Below are positions 1 to 6,856 of a DNA stretch of 6,856 bases, in pieces; the first letter of the stretch is position 1, and each line of letters opens with the position of its first letter. The notes beneath the pieces are model-generated. The model was not told where the DNA came from and made no database searches. It saw only the letters and a list, made by a program, of their open reading frames with translations. Source of the stretch: SZAS-79 sp038329645 (GTDB taxonomy: Bacteria; Pseudomonadota; Gammaproteobacteria; Burkholderiales; SG8-39); contig JBBQNG010000235.1 in the NCBI GenBank assembly GCA_038329645.1, forward strand, positions 1-6,856. Direction: 5' to 3'. A program made the translations under genes and the position numbers.

Positions 1-1
1 G

Positions 2-121
2 CGCGTGGATGGCGCGGTGCCGAATGCCAAGCGCGTTTGGGACGGCCCGATTGCGCGCGGCAGGACAATGCCGTTCAACGGTTTCCACCTCGCGCGACTA
101 CCCAAGATCCTGCGCGACTGA
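2..121 (+). CDS. 3' end of an unrecognised protein (cut by window edge)
   Basis: An open frame enters from the left edge and ends at a TGA at 119-121, encoding the last 39 residues of a protein. Its last 17 residues read MPFNGFHLARLPKILRD. Nearly every codon ends in G or C, as in the genes downstream, which supports real coding. The stop overlaps the next start by one base (TGATG), so the two genes are probably translationally coupled in one operon. I do not recognise the family from this tail. In Pseudomonas the gene just before atuC is an SDR (atuB), but nothing visible here tests that. It could be any member of the same catabolic operon. Confidence 0.6.
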   Translation, partial: RVDGAVPNAKRVWDGPIARGRTMPFNGFHLARLPKILRD

Positions 122-1731
122 TGCCGGCGATCGCCTCGAAGCTCGATCCGTCGGGCGAAGCCTTCCAACGAAACAGGACGCGCATGCTCGAGCTTGTGGC
201 GCGGCTGCGTTCGCTTGAGGCCCGCGCTGCCGAGACGTCGGCGAAAGCGAAACCGCTTTTCGACAGGCGCCGGCAGCTTCTCCCGCGCGAGCGGATCGCC
301 CGCTTGCTGGACCCGGGCGCGCCGTGGCTCGAGCTTTCTTCCATCGCGGGCTACTGCCGCGACAATCCCGACCCGGACAAGTCAATTCCCGGCGGTGGCA
401 TGCTGAGCGGCATCGGCTACGTGAATGGCGTGCGCTCGATGGTGGTGGCGAGCGATTCAGGCATCGATGCCGGTGCGATCCAGGCCATGGGGCGCGAGAA
501 GCTGCTGCGCGCGCAGGACCTGTCGCTGGAGAACAAGCTGCCGTTCGTTCACCTGGTCGAGTCGGCGGGCGCGAACCTGCTCAAGTACAAGGTCGAAGGG
601 TTCATCCACGGCGGCTCGATTTTCCGCAACCTGGCGCGTCTTTCCGCTGCGGGCATTCCCGTGGTGACAGTCGTGCATGGGTCTTCGACTGCCGGCGGCG
701 CTTACATGCCGGGACTTTCCGATTACGTGATCATGGTGCGCGGTCGTGCCAAGGCATTCCTTGCCGGCCCTCCGCTCCTCAAGGCTGCGACCGGGGAAAT
801 TGCGACCGACGAGGAGCTGGGTGGTGCTGTAATGCACACGCACGTTTCCGGCCTCGGCGAGTACCTTGCCGAGGACGACGCCGACGGGATCCGCTATGCG
901 CGCGAAGTGCTGGCCCGCCTGGGATGGAAATCCTCGCTCCTGCCGGGCGGCAGGCCGCCGCGCTACGCGGCCGATGAACTGCTCGGCGTCATGCCCGAGG
1001 ACTACCGCAAGCCGGTGGACATGCGTGAGGCCATCGCGCGGTTTGTGGATGACTCCGACTTCCTCGACTTCAAGGCCGACTACGGCATGGCAACGGTCTG
1101 CGGGCACGCCGCGATCCAGGGCATGCCGGTGGGCATCGTCACCAACAACGGCCCTCTCGATCCCGCGGGCGCGAACAAAGCCACGCATTTCATCCAGGCG
1201 TGCTGCCAGGCCGGCCTGCCTGTCCTCTATCTGCAGAACACCACCGGCTATATCGTCGGCAAGGCTTCCGAGGAGGCCGGCATGATCAAGCACGGCTCCA
1301 AGATGATCCAGGCGGTATCGAATGCCAACGTGCCGCAGATCACGCTCATGTGCGGCGCCTCGTTCGGTGCGGGCAACTACGGCATGTGCGGCCGCGGTTA
1401 CGCGCCGCGCTTCCTGTTCTCCTGGCCGAACACGCAGACTGCAGTAATGGGCGCGGAGCAGGCCGCCCTCACCATGGGAAACGTCATGGAGGCGGGGGCA
1501 AAGCGCAAAGGCCAGGAACCGGACCACGCCGCCATCGATGCGCTGCAAAGGAAGATCATCGACAATTTCGAGAGCCAGTCGAGCGCCTTCGTGACCTCGG
1601 GCCTGATGCTCGATGACGGCATCATCGATCCGCGGGACACGCGCAACGTGCTCGGGTTCGCGCTCTCCGTCTGCAAGGACGGCGATGCCCGCCGCCTGCG
1701 TCCCATCCAGTTCGGCGTAGCAAGACCATAA
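121..1731 (+). CDS. atuC: Acyl-CoA carboxylase beta (carboxyltransferase) subunit, geranyl-CoA carboxylase-like
   Basis: This is the biotin-dependent carboxyltransferase subunit. It moves the carboxyl group from carboxybiotin to the gamma-methyl carbon of a 3-methyl-2-enoyl-CoA (geranyl-CoA, possibly also methylcrotonyl-CoA) and acts in the cytosol in a complex with the alpha subunit. From the ATG at 121 it has 536 residues, the normal length for MCC/GCC beta. The N-terminal crotonase-fold half carries GSSTAGGAYMP (187-197). The C-terminal half carries LQNTTGYIVGK (371-381) and GASFGAGNYGMCGR (412-425), the two oxyanion-hole regions of the family. The wording around these motifs (HGSSTAGGAYMPGLSDY, LQNTTGY) recalls AtuC/GnyB more than LiuB, whose versions read roughly MGSCTAGGAYVP and LQNITGF. 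I chose 121 because it overlaps the upstream stop and gives the family length; the open frame reaches back to 37, but those 28 residues look non-homologous. The upstream Shine-Dalgarno is weak, which fits coupling. The tail FGVARP ends inside a tandem duplication that starts the downstream palindromic element. Family assignment is firm; substrate is inferred. Confidence 0.9.
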   Translation: MPAIASKLDPSGEAFQRNRTRMLELVARLRSLEARAAETSAKAKPLFDRRRQLLPRERIARLLDPGAPWLELSSIAGYCRDNPDPDKSIPGGGMLSGIGYVNGVRSMVVASDSGIDAGAIQAMGREKLLRAQDLSLENKLPFVHLVESAGANLLKYKVEGFIHGGSIFRNLARLSAAGIPVVTVVHGSSTAGGAYMPGLSDYVIMVRGRAKAFLAGPPLLKAATGEIATDEELGGAVMHTHVSGLGEYLAEDDADGIRYAREVLARLGWKSSLLPGGRPPRYAADELLGVMPEDYRKPVDMREAIARFVDDSDFLDFKADYGMATVCGHAAIQGMPVGIVTNNGPLDPAGANKATHFIQACCQAGLPVLYLQNTTGYIVGKASEEAGMIKHGSKMIQAVSNANVPQITLMCGASFGAGNYGMCGRGYAPRFLFSWPNTQTAVMGAEQAALTMGNVMEAGAKRKGQEPDHAAIDALQRKIIDNFESQSSAFVTSGLMLDDGIIDPRDTRNVLGFALSVCKDGDARRLRPIQFGVARP

Positions 1732-1748
1732 ACAGGACCATAAACAGG
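1725..1748. repeat. 12-bp perfect tandem duplication over the atuC stop
   Basis: The 12-mer accataaacagg occurs twice head to tail, at 1725-1736 and 1737-1748. The first copy contains the TAA stop (1729-1731) of the carboxyltransferase gene and the second gives another TAA at 1741-1743. The second copy runs directly into the palindrome starting at 1747. It may be a target-site or slippage duplication linked to arrival of that element. Confidence 0.85.
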
Positions 1749-1785
1749 GACAGACCACGTTTTTGCGGAAAACGTGGTCTGTCCC
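1747..1785. repeat. REP-like perfect palindrome between the beta subunit and acyl-CoA dehydrogenase genes
   Basis: A 17-base arm, gggacagaccacgtttt (1747-1763), is followed by a 5-base loop (tgcgg) and its exact reverse complement (1769-1785). It fills most of the 74-base gap between two genes that should be cotranscribed. I recall very similar GGGACAGACCACGTTTT palindromes scattered between genes of betaproteobacterial genomes, which suggests a REP-type or small non-autonomous repeat; that recollection needs a search. In mRNA it would form a very stable hairpin that could stabilise the upstream message or reduce readthrough. It is not a good intrinsic terminator: the 3' arm is followed by ggattttcc, not a U-run. 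No transposase lies nearby. Confidence 0.85.
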
Positions 1786-1800
1786 GGATTTTCCGGGAGA
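1784..1800 (+). promoter_or_regulatory. Ribosome binding site of the acyl-CoA dehydrogenase, next to a small hairpin
   Basis: GGGAGA at 1795-1800 lies 5 bases before the ATG at 1806 and is the obvious Shine-Dalgarno, fixing that start. The bases just before it form a 5-bp hairpin (ccgga 1784-1788, tccgg 1792-1796) that includes the first two G residues of the site. The segment 1789-1795 can instead pair with cggaaaa at 1766-1772, in the loop and 3' arm of the large palindrome. Whether this modulates initiation is speculative. Confidence 0.6.
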
Positions 1801-1805
1801 AGTGA

Positions 1806-2954
<1,149 letters not shown>

Positions 2955-2959
2955 GCGCG

Positions 2960-4744
2960 ATGTTCCGATCCGTGCTGGTGGCGAATCGCGGGGAGATTGC
3001 GCTGCGCATCTTCCGCACCGCACGGCGCATGGGCCTGCGATGCATCGCCGTGTACTCTGAAGCCGACCGCGGAGCGCGGCACATGCGGGAAGCGGATGCC
3101 GCGTACTGCATAGGCGGAGCTGCGCCGCGCGAGTCGTACCTCAATATTGCGTCGATAGTCGCTGCAGCGCGAAAGAGCGGCGCGGAGGCAGTCCATCCGG
3201 GCTACGGGTTCCTTGCCGAAAACGCGGATTTCGCGCAGGCGGTGCTCGACTCGGGACTCGTGTGGATCGGGCCCTCCCCCGAGGCGATCCGCGCGATGGG
3301 CGACAAGGCCAACGCGAAGCGTCTCGCGCACGAGGCCGGGGTCCCGGTGCTCGATAGCTTCGATCCCGCGGGGCGCATCGTGTACCCGGTCATGATCAAG
3401 GCCGTGGCCGGCGGCGGCGGCCGTGGCATGCGCCTGGTGAGAAATGCAGGCGAGCTCGCAGCGCACCTCGCCTCGGCCAAATCGGAGGCCCTCGCCTCGT
3501 TCGGCGACGACCGCGTCATCCTCGAGCGGGCGGTCGACGGACCTCGCCACATCGAGGTCCAGCTCCTCGCCGATACGCACGGCAACATCGTGCACCTGGG
3601 CGAGCGCGACTGCTCGGTCCAGCGCCGCCACCAGAAGCTCATCGAAGAAACGCCTTCGCCTGCCGTGGACGCAAAGCTGCGCAAAAAGCTCGGTGAGGCC
3701 GCCATCAAGGTAGCCCGCTCGGTGGGCTATGCAGGCGCCGGGACGGTCGAATGCCTGGTCGAAGGAAGGCGCGATGCAGGGAAGAATTTCTGGTTCATGG
3801 AGATGAACACGCGGCTGCAGGTCGAGCACCCCGTCACCGAGCTGGTCACCGGTCTCGACCTGGTCGAGTGGCAACTGCGCATCGCGGCCGGCGAAAAGCT
3901 GGCCTTTGCGCAGGACGACATCCGCTTCAGCGGCCACGCAATCGAAGCGCGCCTGTGCGCCGAAGATCCGGCGCAGGGGTTCCTCCCGCAGGCCGGAACC
4001 CTCGCACTCTGGCAAGAGCCCATAGGCGTGCGCGTCGACCATGCGTTGGAGAGCGGCGCCGAAATTCCGCCGCACTACGACTCGATGATTGCAAAAATCG
4101 TAGCGCATGGGACGACGCGCGACAAGGCGCGCGAAACGCTTGCCACGGCCCTGGAGAACACCGTGGCGCTTGGCGTGCCGCACAACGCATCCTTCCTCGC
4201 GGCCGTCCTGCGCGACGATGTGTTCACAACACAAGGACCCACCACGGGCATCCTCGGCGAGCGATTCGCCGGCTGGAAAATGCCGGAGCTCGACGACGCC
4301 GGGGGCGAGGCGGCTCGCGCCCTCTACGCGTCGAGCTGCGCCGCGGAGGCCGGATTCGGCGAATGGGCGGGCTGGACCAACGCGCTTCGTCCCCAATCCA
4401 TGGACCTCCCCGCCCTCCCGCACTTGCGGATCGGCCGCACGCTCCTTTTCCTGCTGAATGGGTATTCGCGGACATGGCGCGACGCTTCGATGGATCCGCC
4501 CCAGCGCGCGGTCGCCGGCGCCGCGGACGGCCGCCTGGTCGCGCCCATGAACGGCAAGGTCGCGCAGGTGCATGCCGGTCCCGGCGACGCGGTTGCTGCA
4601 GGCGGCGCGCTCATCGTCCTCGAGGCGATGAAAATGGAGCACACGTTGTCCGCCCCCATTGCGCGCCGGGTCAAGGCAGTCCATGTCGCCAAGGGTGCGC
4701 AGGTCGCGCCCGGCCAGCTCCTCATGGAATTCGATCCGCAATGA
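2960..4744 (+). CDS. atuF: Acyl-CoA carboxylase alpha subunit (biotin carboxylase + biotin carrier), compact
   Basis: This subunit carboxylates biotin at the expense of ATP and bicarbonate, then delivers carboxybiotin to the beta subunit encoded upstream. The biotin carboxylase domain spans about 1-435. It shows VANRGEIA near the N-terminus, the ATP-grasp glycine loop GGGGRGM (151-157), ERDCSVQRRHQK (215-226) and EMNTRLQVEH (281-290). A biotinyl domain follows from about 525 with EAMKMEH; the biotinylated lysine is K558, 36 residues from the C-terminus. The start lies 5 bases after the dehydrogenase stop, with GAGGAAA upstream, so the two are cotranscribed. Two regions are short. Between GVPV and YPV in the ATP-grasp there are only 11 residues (131-141), about half what LiuD-like proteins have. 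The BT segment linking to the carrier domain (440-524) is about 60 residues short, giving 594 residues against roughly 655-670. All catalytic signatures remain, so it is probably active. The symbol follows the cluster context; LiuD-type is the alternative. Confidence 0.88.
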   Translation: MFRSVLVANRGEIALRIFRTARRMGLRCIAVYSEADRGARHMREADAAYCIGGAAPRESYLNIASIVAAARKSGAEAVHPGYGFLAENADFAQAVLDSGLVWIGPSPEAIRAMGDKANAKRLAHEAGVPVLDSFDPAGRIVYPVMIKAVAGGGGRGMRLVRNAGELAAHLASAKSEALASFGDDRVILERAVDGPRHIEVQLLADTHGNIVHLGERDCSVQRRHQKLIEETPSPAVDAKLRKKLGEAAIKVARSVGYAGAGTVECLVEGRRDAGKNFWFMEMNTRLQVEHPVTELVTGLDLVEWQLRIAAGEKLAFAQDDIRFSGHAIEARLCAEDPAQGFLPQAGTLALWQEPIGVRVDHALESGAEIPPHYDSMIAKIVAHGTTRDKARETLATALENTVALGVPHNASFLAAVLRDDVFTTQGPTTGILGERFAGWKMPELDDAGGEAARALYASSCAAEAGFGEWAGWTNALRPQSMDLPALPHLRIGRTLLFLLNGYSRTWRDASMDPPQRAVAGAADGRLVAPMNGKVAQVHAGPGDAVAAGGALIVLEAMKMEHTLSAPIARRVKAVHVAKGAQVAPGQLLMEFDPQ

Positions 4745-4757
4745 AGGTAGGCGACTG

Positions 4758-5537
4758 CTATCTGCAGTAGGACGCCCAGTTGATCACCGGGCTCAGGTGC
4801 TTGTCGTCGCAGTGCGTGCTGTAGCCCGGCATGGGGCTGATCAGGGTGCGCTTGCGCTTCCACAGTTCCTCGAACTTCTGGTGATCGAGCGATACGCCGT
4901 TGTCGTTATGGAGGCTGAAGTGACGGTGGACGGCGATGTCTTCGCGCAATGTGCCGAACTTTACGGCGTAGCTGTTGGTCGTCGAGGGCGTGGCCCGCCA
5001 GTGCGACGACTTCGAGACCAGGATTGCGCTCTCGAGACCGGGGTAAGCGGTGTACTTGTCCCGGTGGTCGTAAAGGGCGACATAGTGCGCACCCAGGTCG
5101 AAGGCTTCTATAAGCGCAGTGCACCAGCTCTCGCGATGCAGGTAGTCGTCCTCGAGAAAATACAGGATCGTGTCGTCGGGAAGGCCGCTCGCCATCGCGA
5201 TGTCCAGCGTCTTCAGGAAGCTGCCGGCTTCGGTGCCCGCGGCGATTTCGACGCAGTCCGTTGCGCCCGCCAGGAAAGTCTCCGATCTCGGGCCCAGGGC
5301 ATTGTCATAAACAATCTCGCAGGCGGCCAGCTGCGGGTCGATCATGCGATTGAAATTGGCGAATACTTTGCCCTTGTCGAACCACTCGGGCCGCGAACGG
5401 GTTGGAAGGCTGGCGTTCGGGCTGAGGAAGCACTGGCGCAGGTACACCTGGATTTTCGGAGTGCCTGCACGCGCATTGGCCTCGGCGTCCCGGTTGGCGG
5501 AGAAAACCCCGCGCAGCACGGAGCCGATCATGGTCAC
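4758..5537 (-). CDS. Putative GT-A-fold glycosyltransferase
   Basis: The frame encodes 259 residues from a GTG at 5537 (257 from the ATG at 5531). A Rossmann-like N-terminal half leads to YFLEDDYLHRESW (from about 126). The acidic triplet E129-D130-D131 after a hydrophobic strand looks like the DXD metal and nucleotide-sugar site of GT-A enzymes. A second conserved-looking block, GYSTHCDDKHLSPVINW, closes the C-terminus (238-254). I see no signal peptide or membrane helix, so it is probably cytosolic. The GTG overlaps the SDR stop as GTGA, with AGGCGG (5551-5546) 8 bases upstream, so translation is probably coupled to the SDR; spacing favours GTG over ATG. It ends 13 bp from the stop of the convergent carboxylase gene. 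Acceptor and sugar cannot be read from sequence. It may be a glycosyltransferase-like protein of unknown activity. Confidence 0.7.
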   Translation of the reverse strand: MTMIGSVLRGVFSANRDAEANARAGTPKIQVYLRQCFLSPNASLPTRSRPEWFDKGKVFANFNRMIDPQLAACEIVYDNALGPRSETFLAGATDCVEIAAGTEAGSFLKTLDIAMASGLPDDTILYFLEDDYLHRESWCTALIEAFDLGAHYVALYDHRDKYTAYPGLESAILVSKSSHWRATPSTTNSYAVKFGTLREDIAVHRHFSLHNDNGVSLDHQKFEELWKRKRTLISPMPGYSTHCDDKHLSPVINWASYCR

Positions 5538-6322
5538 GGTCGCGGCCGCCTGAACGGATGGGTGGCGGAAAGCCCGCCGTCCACCGCAATGGCCTGCCCG
5601 TTGACATACGACGCCTCATCGCTCGCGAGGAAAGCCGCCATCGCTGCGATCTCATGCGGCTCGCCGGAGCGGTTCAGGGGATTCAGCTGGCCGATGTTGG
5701 CCGCCGTCCCCCGCTCTTTCGCGAAGTCGAAGATCGGCTTGGTCATGCCGGTCTCGATGAGGCCGGGACAGATCGCATTTACGCGCACGCCCGTGCCGTA
5801 AAACGAGTTGGCCGCCGTCTGCACGAGGCTGATCACCCCCGCCTTGCTCGCGCTGTAGGGGTTCCCGCCGGCGTTCGCCCGCAGGCCCGCGACCGAGGCG
5901 GTGCAGACGATCGAGCCGGCTTTCTGCGCCACCATGTGGCGGCCCGCATGCTTGATCGCGAGGAAGGGACCGATGAGGTTCACGCGCAGGATCTCCTGCC
6001 AGTGCTCGACCGTCTGCTCGAAGATCGGCACCAGCCCGCCGCTGATCCCGGCGTTGGCGTACACCACGTCAAGGCCGCCGAATTCCGCGATGGCGCGCTT
6101 TACGTAAGCCTGCACATCGGAATCGCTGCCCGCGTCGGCCGCCATTGCGACGGCCCGGCCGCCAGCAGCCTTGATCTTCGCCGCGGTCTCCTCTACCGCG
6201 TCGGCGGTCTTGTCCACCGCGAGCACCCAGGCGCCCTCTTTTGCAAAGAGAAGCGCGCTCGCCCGCCCGATGCCGCTCCCCGCGCCCGTAACGATCGCCC
6301 GCTTGCCGTCCAATCGACCCAT
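5534..6322 (-). CDS. Short-chain dehydrogenase/reductase, classical NAD-type
   Basis: This 262-residue classical SDR interconverts an alcohol and a ketone. It has the nucleotide-binding TGAGSGIG (12-19), ANAG (89-92) in place of NNAG, and the full tetrad N115, S143, Y156 and K160 (YSASK). The C-terminal block is VNGQAIAVDGGLS. D37 at the end of the second strand predicts NAD(H) over NADP(H), and D63 fits the adenine-ring contact. The start is fixed by AGGAGG at 6334-6329, six bases before the ATG. It lies 21 bases after the phosphatase stop and overlaps the glycosyltransferase start by four bases. Substrate is unknown. The C-terminal tail is basic and proline-rich (HPFRRPRP), in the segment that overlaps the next gene. 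It converges on the acyl-CoA operon, so a role in that pathway is possible but not supported by co-transcription. Confidence 0.9.
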   Translation of the reverse strand: MGRLDGKRAIVTGAGSGIGRASALLFAKEGAWVLAVDKTADAVEETAAKIKAAGGRAVAMAADAGSDSDVQAYVKRAIAEFGGLDVVYANAGISGGLVPIFEQTVEHWQEILRVNLIGPFLAIKHAGRHMVAQKAGSIVCTASVAGLRANAGGNPYSASKAGVISLVQTAANSFYGTGVRVNAICPGLIETGMTKPIFDFAKERGTAANIGQLNPLNRSGEPHEIAAMAAFLASDEASYVNGQAIAVDGGLSATHPFRRPRP

Positions 6323-6328
6323 GGCCTG

Positions 6329-6334
6329 CCTCCT
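6329..6334 (-). promoter_or_regulatory. Strong ribosome binding site of the SDR gene
   Basis: On the minus strand this reads AGGAGG, a full anti-16S match, six bases before the ATG at 6322. It is the best Shine-Dalgarno in the window and means the SDR can be initiated independently even though the phosphatase gene upstream is broken. Confidence 0.85.
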
Positions 6335-6343
6335 GGTTGTCCT

Positions 6344-6856
6344 TCAGGGATACTTTTGTCTCAATTCATCGAAATTCGCCGCCATCCGCGGCACGAGATT
6401 GAGGATGCGGTCGACCGTACTGCGAACATGCGCCTCGACTGCCGCGCGGTTGGTGCGGTAGTCGGGGATCACGTCCTCGATGTCCGGCAGCCACTCGGCC
6501 GCCTCGCCGCACGCTTCCAGGAAAAGCGGCGTCTCGCGTCCAAACCGCTCGCGAATGATCGCCTGGTGGTCGGTGCTCATTGAAACTACGAGCTGCGAGC
6601 CGCCTAGGATTGCGTCTGTGAGCGTGCGCCGCTGGTGGCTGCTCACGTCGAACCCTTTCGAGTGCAGGTACCCGGCAGTGTACGGCCTCACGATATGCGG
6701 GTAGTCGTCCGTACCCGCCGAGGAGACGTGGAAGCCGGAATTGCCGGCGAGGGCTTTCTGCAGCGCAAATATGCGGGTAGTCGTCCGTACCCGCCGAGGA
6801 GACGTGGAAGCCGGAATTGCCGGCGAGGGCTTTCTGCAGCGCAACGTGGGCCGTCA
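6344..6856 (-). pseudogene. Low-molecular-weight protein tyrosine phosphatase, frameshifted and cut by the window edge
   Basis: The frame ending at 6344 encodes the body of an LMW-PTP: HVSSAGT near the start, FDVSSHQRR, LVVSMSTDHQ, then PDIEDVIPDY, whose last Asp is a candidate general acid, and a helical C-terminus. These enzymes remove phosphate from phosphotyrosine using an N-terminal CX5R(S/T) loop. That loop would lie just beyond the right edge: the last bases on the minus strand read TAHVALQKALAG, the stretch that normally follows it. A 76-bp exact tandem duplication (6693-6844) repeats LQKALAGNSGFHVSSAGTD. Because 76 is not a multiple of three, the N-terminal part and the body are in different frames. 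As it stands, no in-frame start yields both the catalytic loop and the rest of the domain. If the duplication is an assembly artefact the gene is probably intact. Possible roles include dephosphorylating a tyrosine kinase of polysaccharide export, but no kinase is visible here. Confidence 0.75.
6693..6844. repeat. Exact 76-bp tandem duplication inside the phosphatase gene
   Basis: Bases 6693-6768 and 6769-6844 are identical at all 76 positions. The match stops exactly at both ends: 6692 is g where 6768 is a, and 6769 is a where 6845 is c. There is therefore no extra microhomology beyond one unit. The repeat lies 12 bases from the end of the window. Its length shifts the reading frame of the phosphatase by one. 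Confidence 0.97.

Noticed and set aside
37..120. 28-residue N-terminal extension of the beta subunit from an ATG at 37
   Set aside because: This stretch codes for the end of the upstream gene in another frame, and the ATG at 121 gives the family's usual length and a TGATG overlap.
457..1758. 433-residue minus-strand open frame opposite the beta subunit gene
   Set aside because: It is a by-product of GC-rich codon use on the other strand; it has no recognisable domain and the plus strand carries a full conserved protein.
1747..1785. Palindrome as a Rho-independent terminator
   Set aside because: The stem is followed by ggattttccggg with no U-run, and the next gene has its own good ribosome binding site and belongs to the same pathway.
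4659..5801. 380-residue plus-strand open frame over the glycosyltransferase and SDR
   Set aside because: It overlaps the end of the alpha subunit gene and lies antisense to two better-supported minus-strand genes.
5558..6583. 341-residue plus-strand open frame over the SDR and phosphatase
   Set aside because: The minus strand has complete SDR motifs with a strong Shine-Dalgarno; this frame has no domain and is Arg/His/Ala-rich.
6693..6844. Start of a CRISPR or other repeat array at the right edge
   Set aside because: The two units abut without spacers and lie inside phosphatase coding sequence; a simple tandem duplication explains them.

Overview
The window is GC-rich, densely coded chromosomal DNA with strongly GC-biased third codon positions. 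The protein families and codon style suggest a betaproteobacterium or a close relative. That placement is my inference from general resemblance; no rRNA or other marker gene is present.

The left two thirds (about 1-4744, plus strand) is part of a catabolic operon. It begins with the 3' end of an unrecognised gene whose stop overlaps the next start by one base. It continues with the carboxyltransferase (beta) subunit of an acyl-CoA carboxylase, an acyl-CoA dehydrogenase and the biotin carboxylase/biotin carrier (alpha) subunit. The beta subunit and the dehydrogenase look like the AtuC/AtuD (geranyl-CoA carboxylase / citronellyl-CoA dehydrogenase) branch rather than leucine-pathway LiuB/LiuA. 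The alpha subunit would be the AtuF partner. Together they would oxidise a 3-methyl-branched acyl-CoA to its 2,3-enoyl form and carboxylate the gamma-methyl group. No enoyl-CoA hydratase (AtuE) lies between the dehydrogenase and the alpha subunit, where Pseudomonas has it. Between the first two of these genes sits a near-perfect palindromic, REP-like element with a 12-bp tandem duplication that covers the stop codon.

The right third (4758-6856, minus strand) converges on this operon with only 13 bp between stop codons and no convincing terminator. Read 5' to 3' it holds a broken low-molecular-weight protein tyrosine phosphatase, a classical NAD-type SDR and a GT-A-like putative glycosyltransferase coupled to the SDR by a GTGA overlap. 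The phosphatase is interrupted by an exact 76-bp tandem duplication. That is either a real frameshifting mutation or an assembly join artefact at the edge of the sequence.

Most of the content is recognisable metabolism. The most informative oddities are the palindrome in the operon, the 76-bp duplication, and the shortened alpha subunit, which has a reduced BT domain and a shortened ATP-grasp linker. I found no tRNA, rRNA, CRISPR array, transposase or phage gene, and no gene-free stretch longer than 75 bases.
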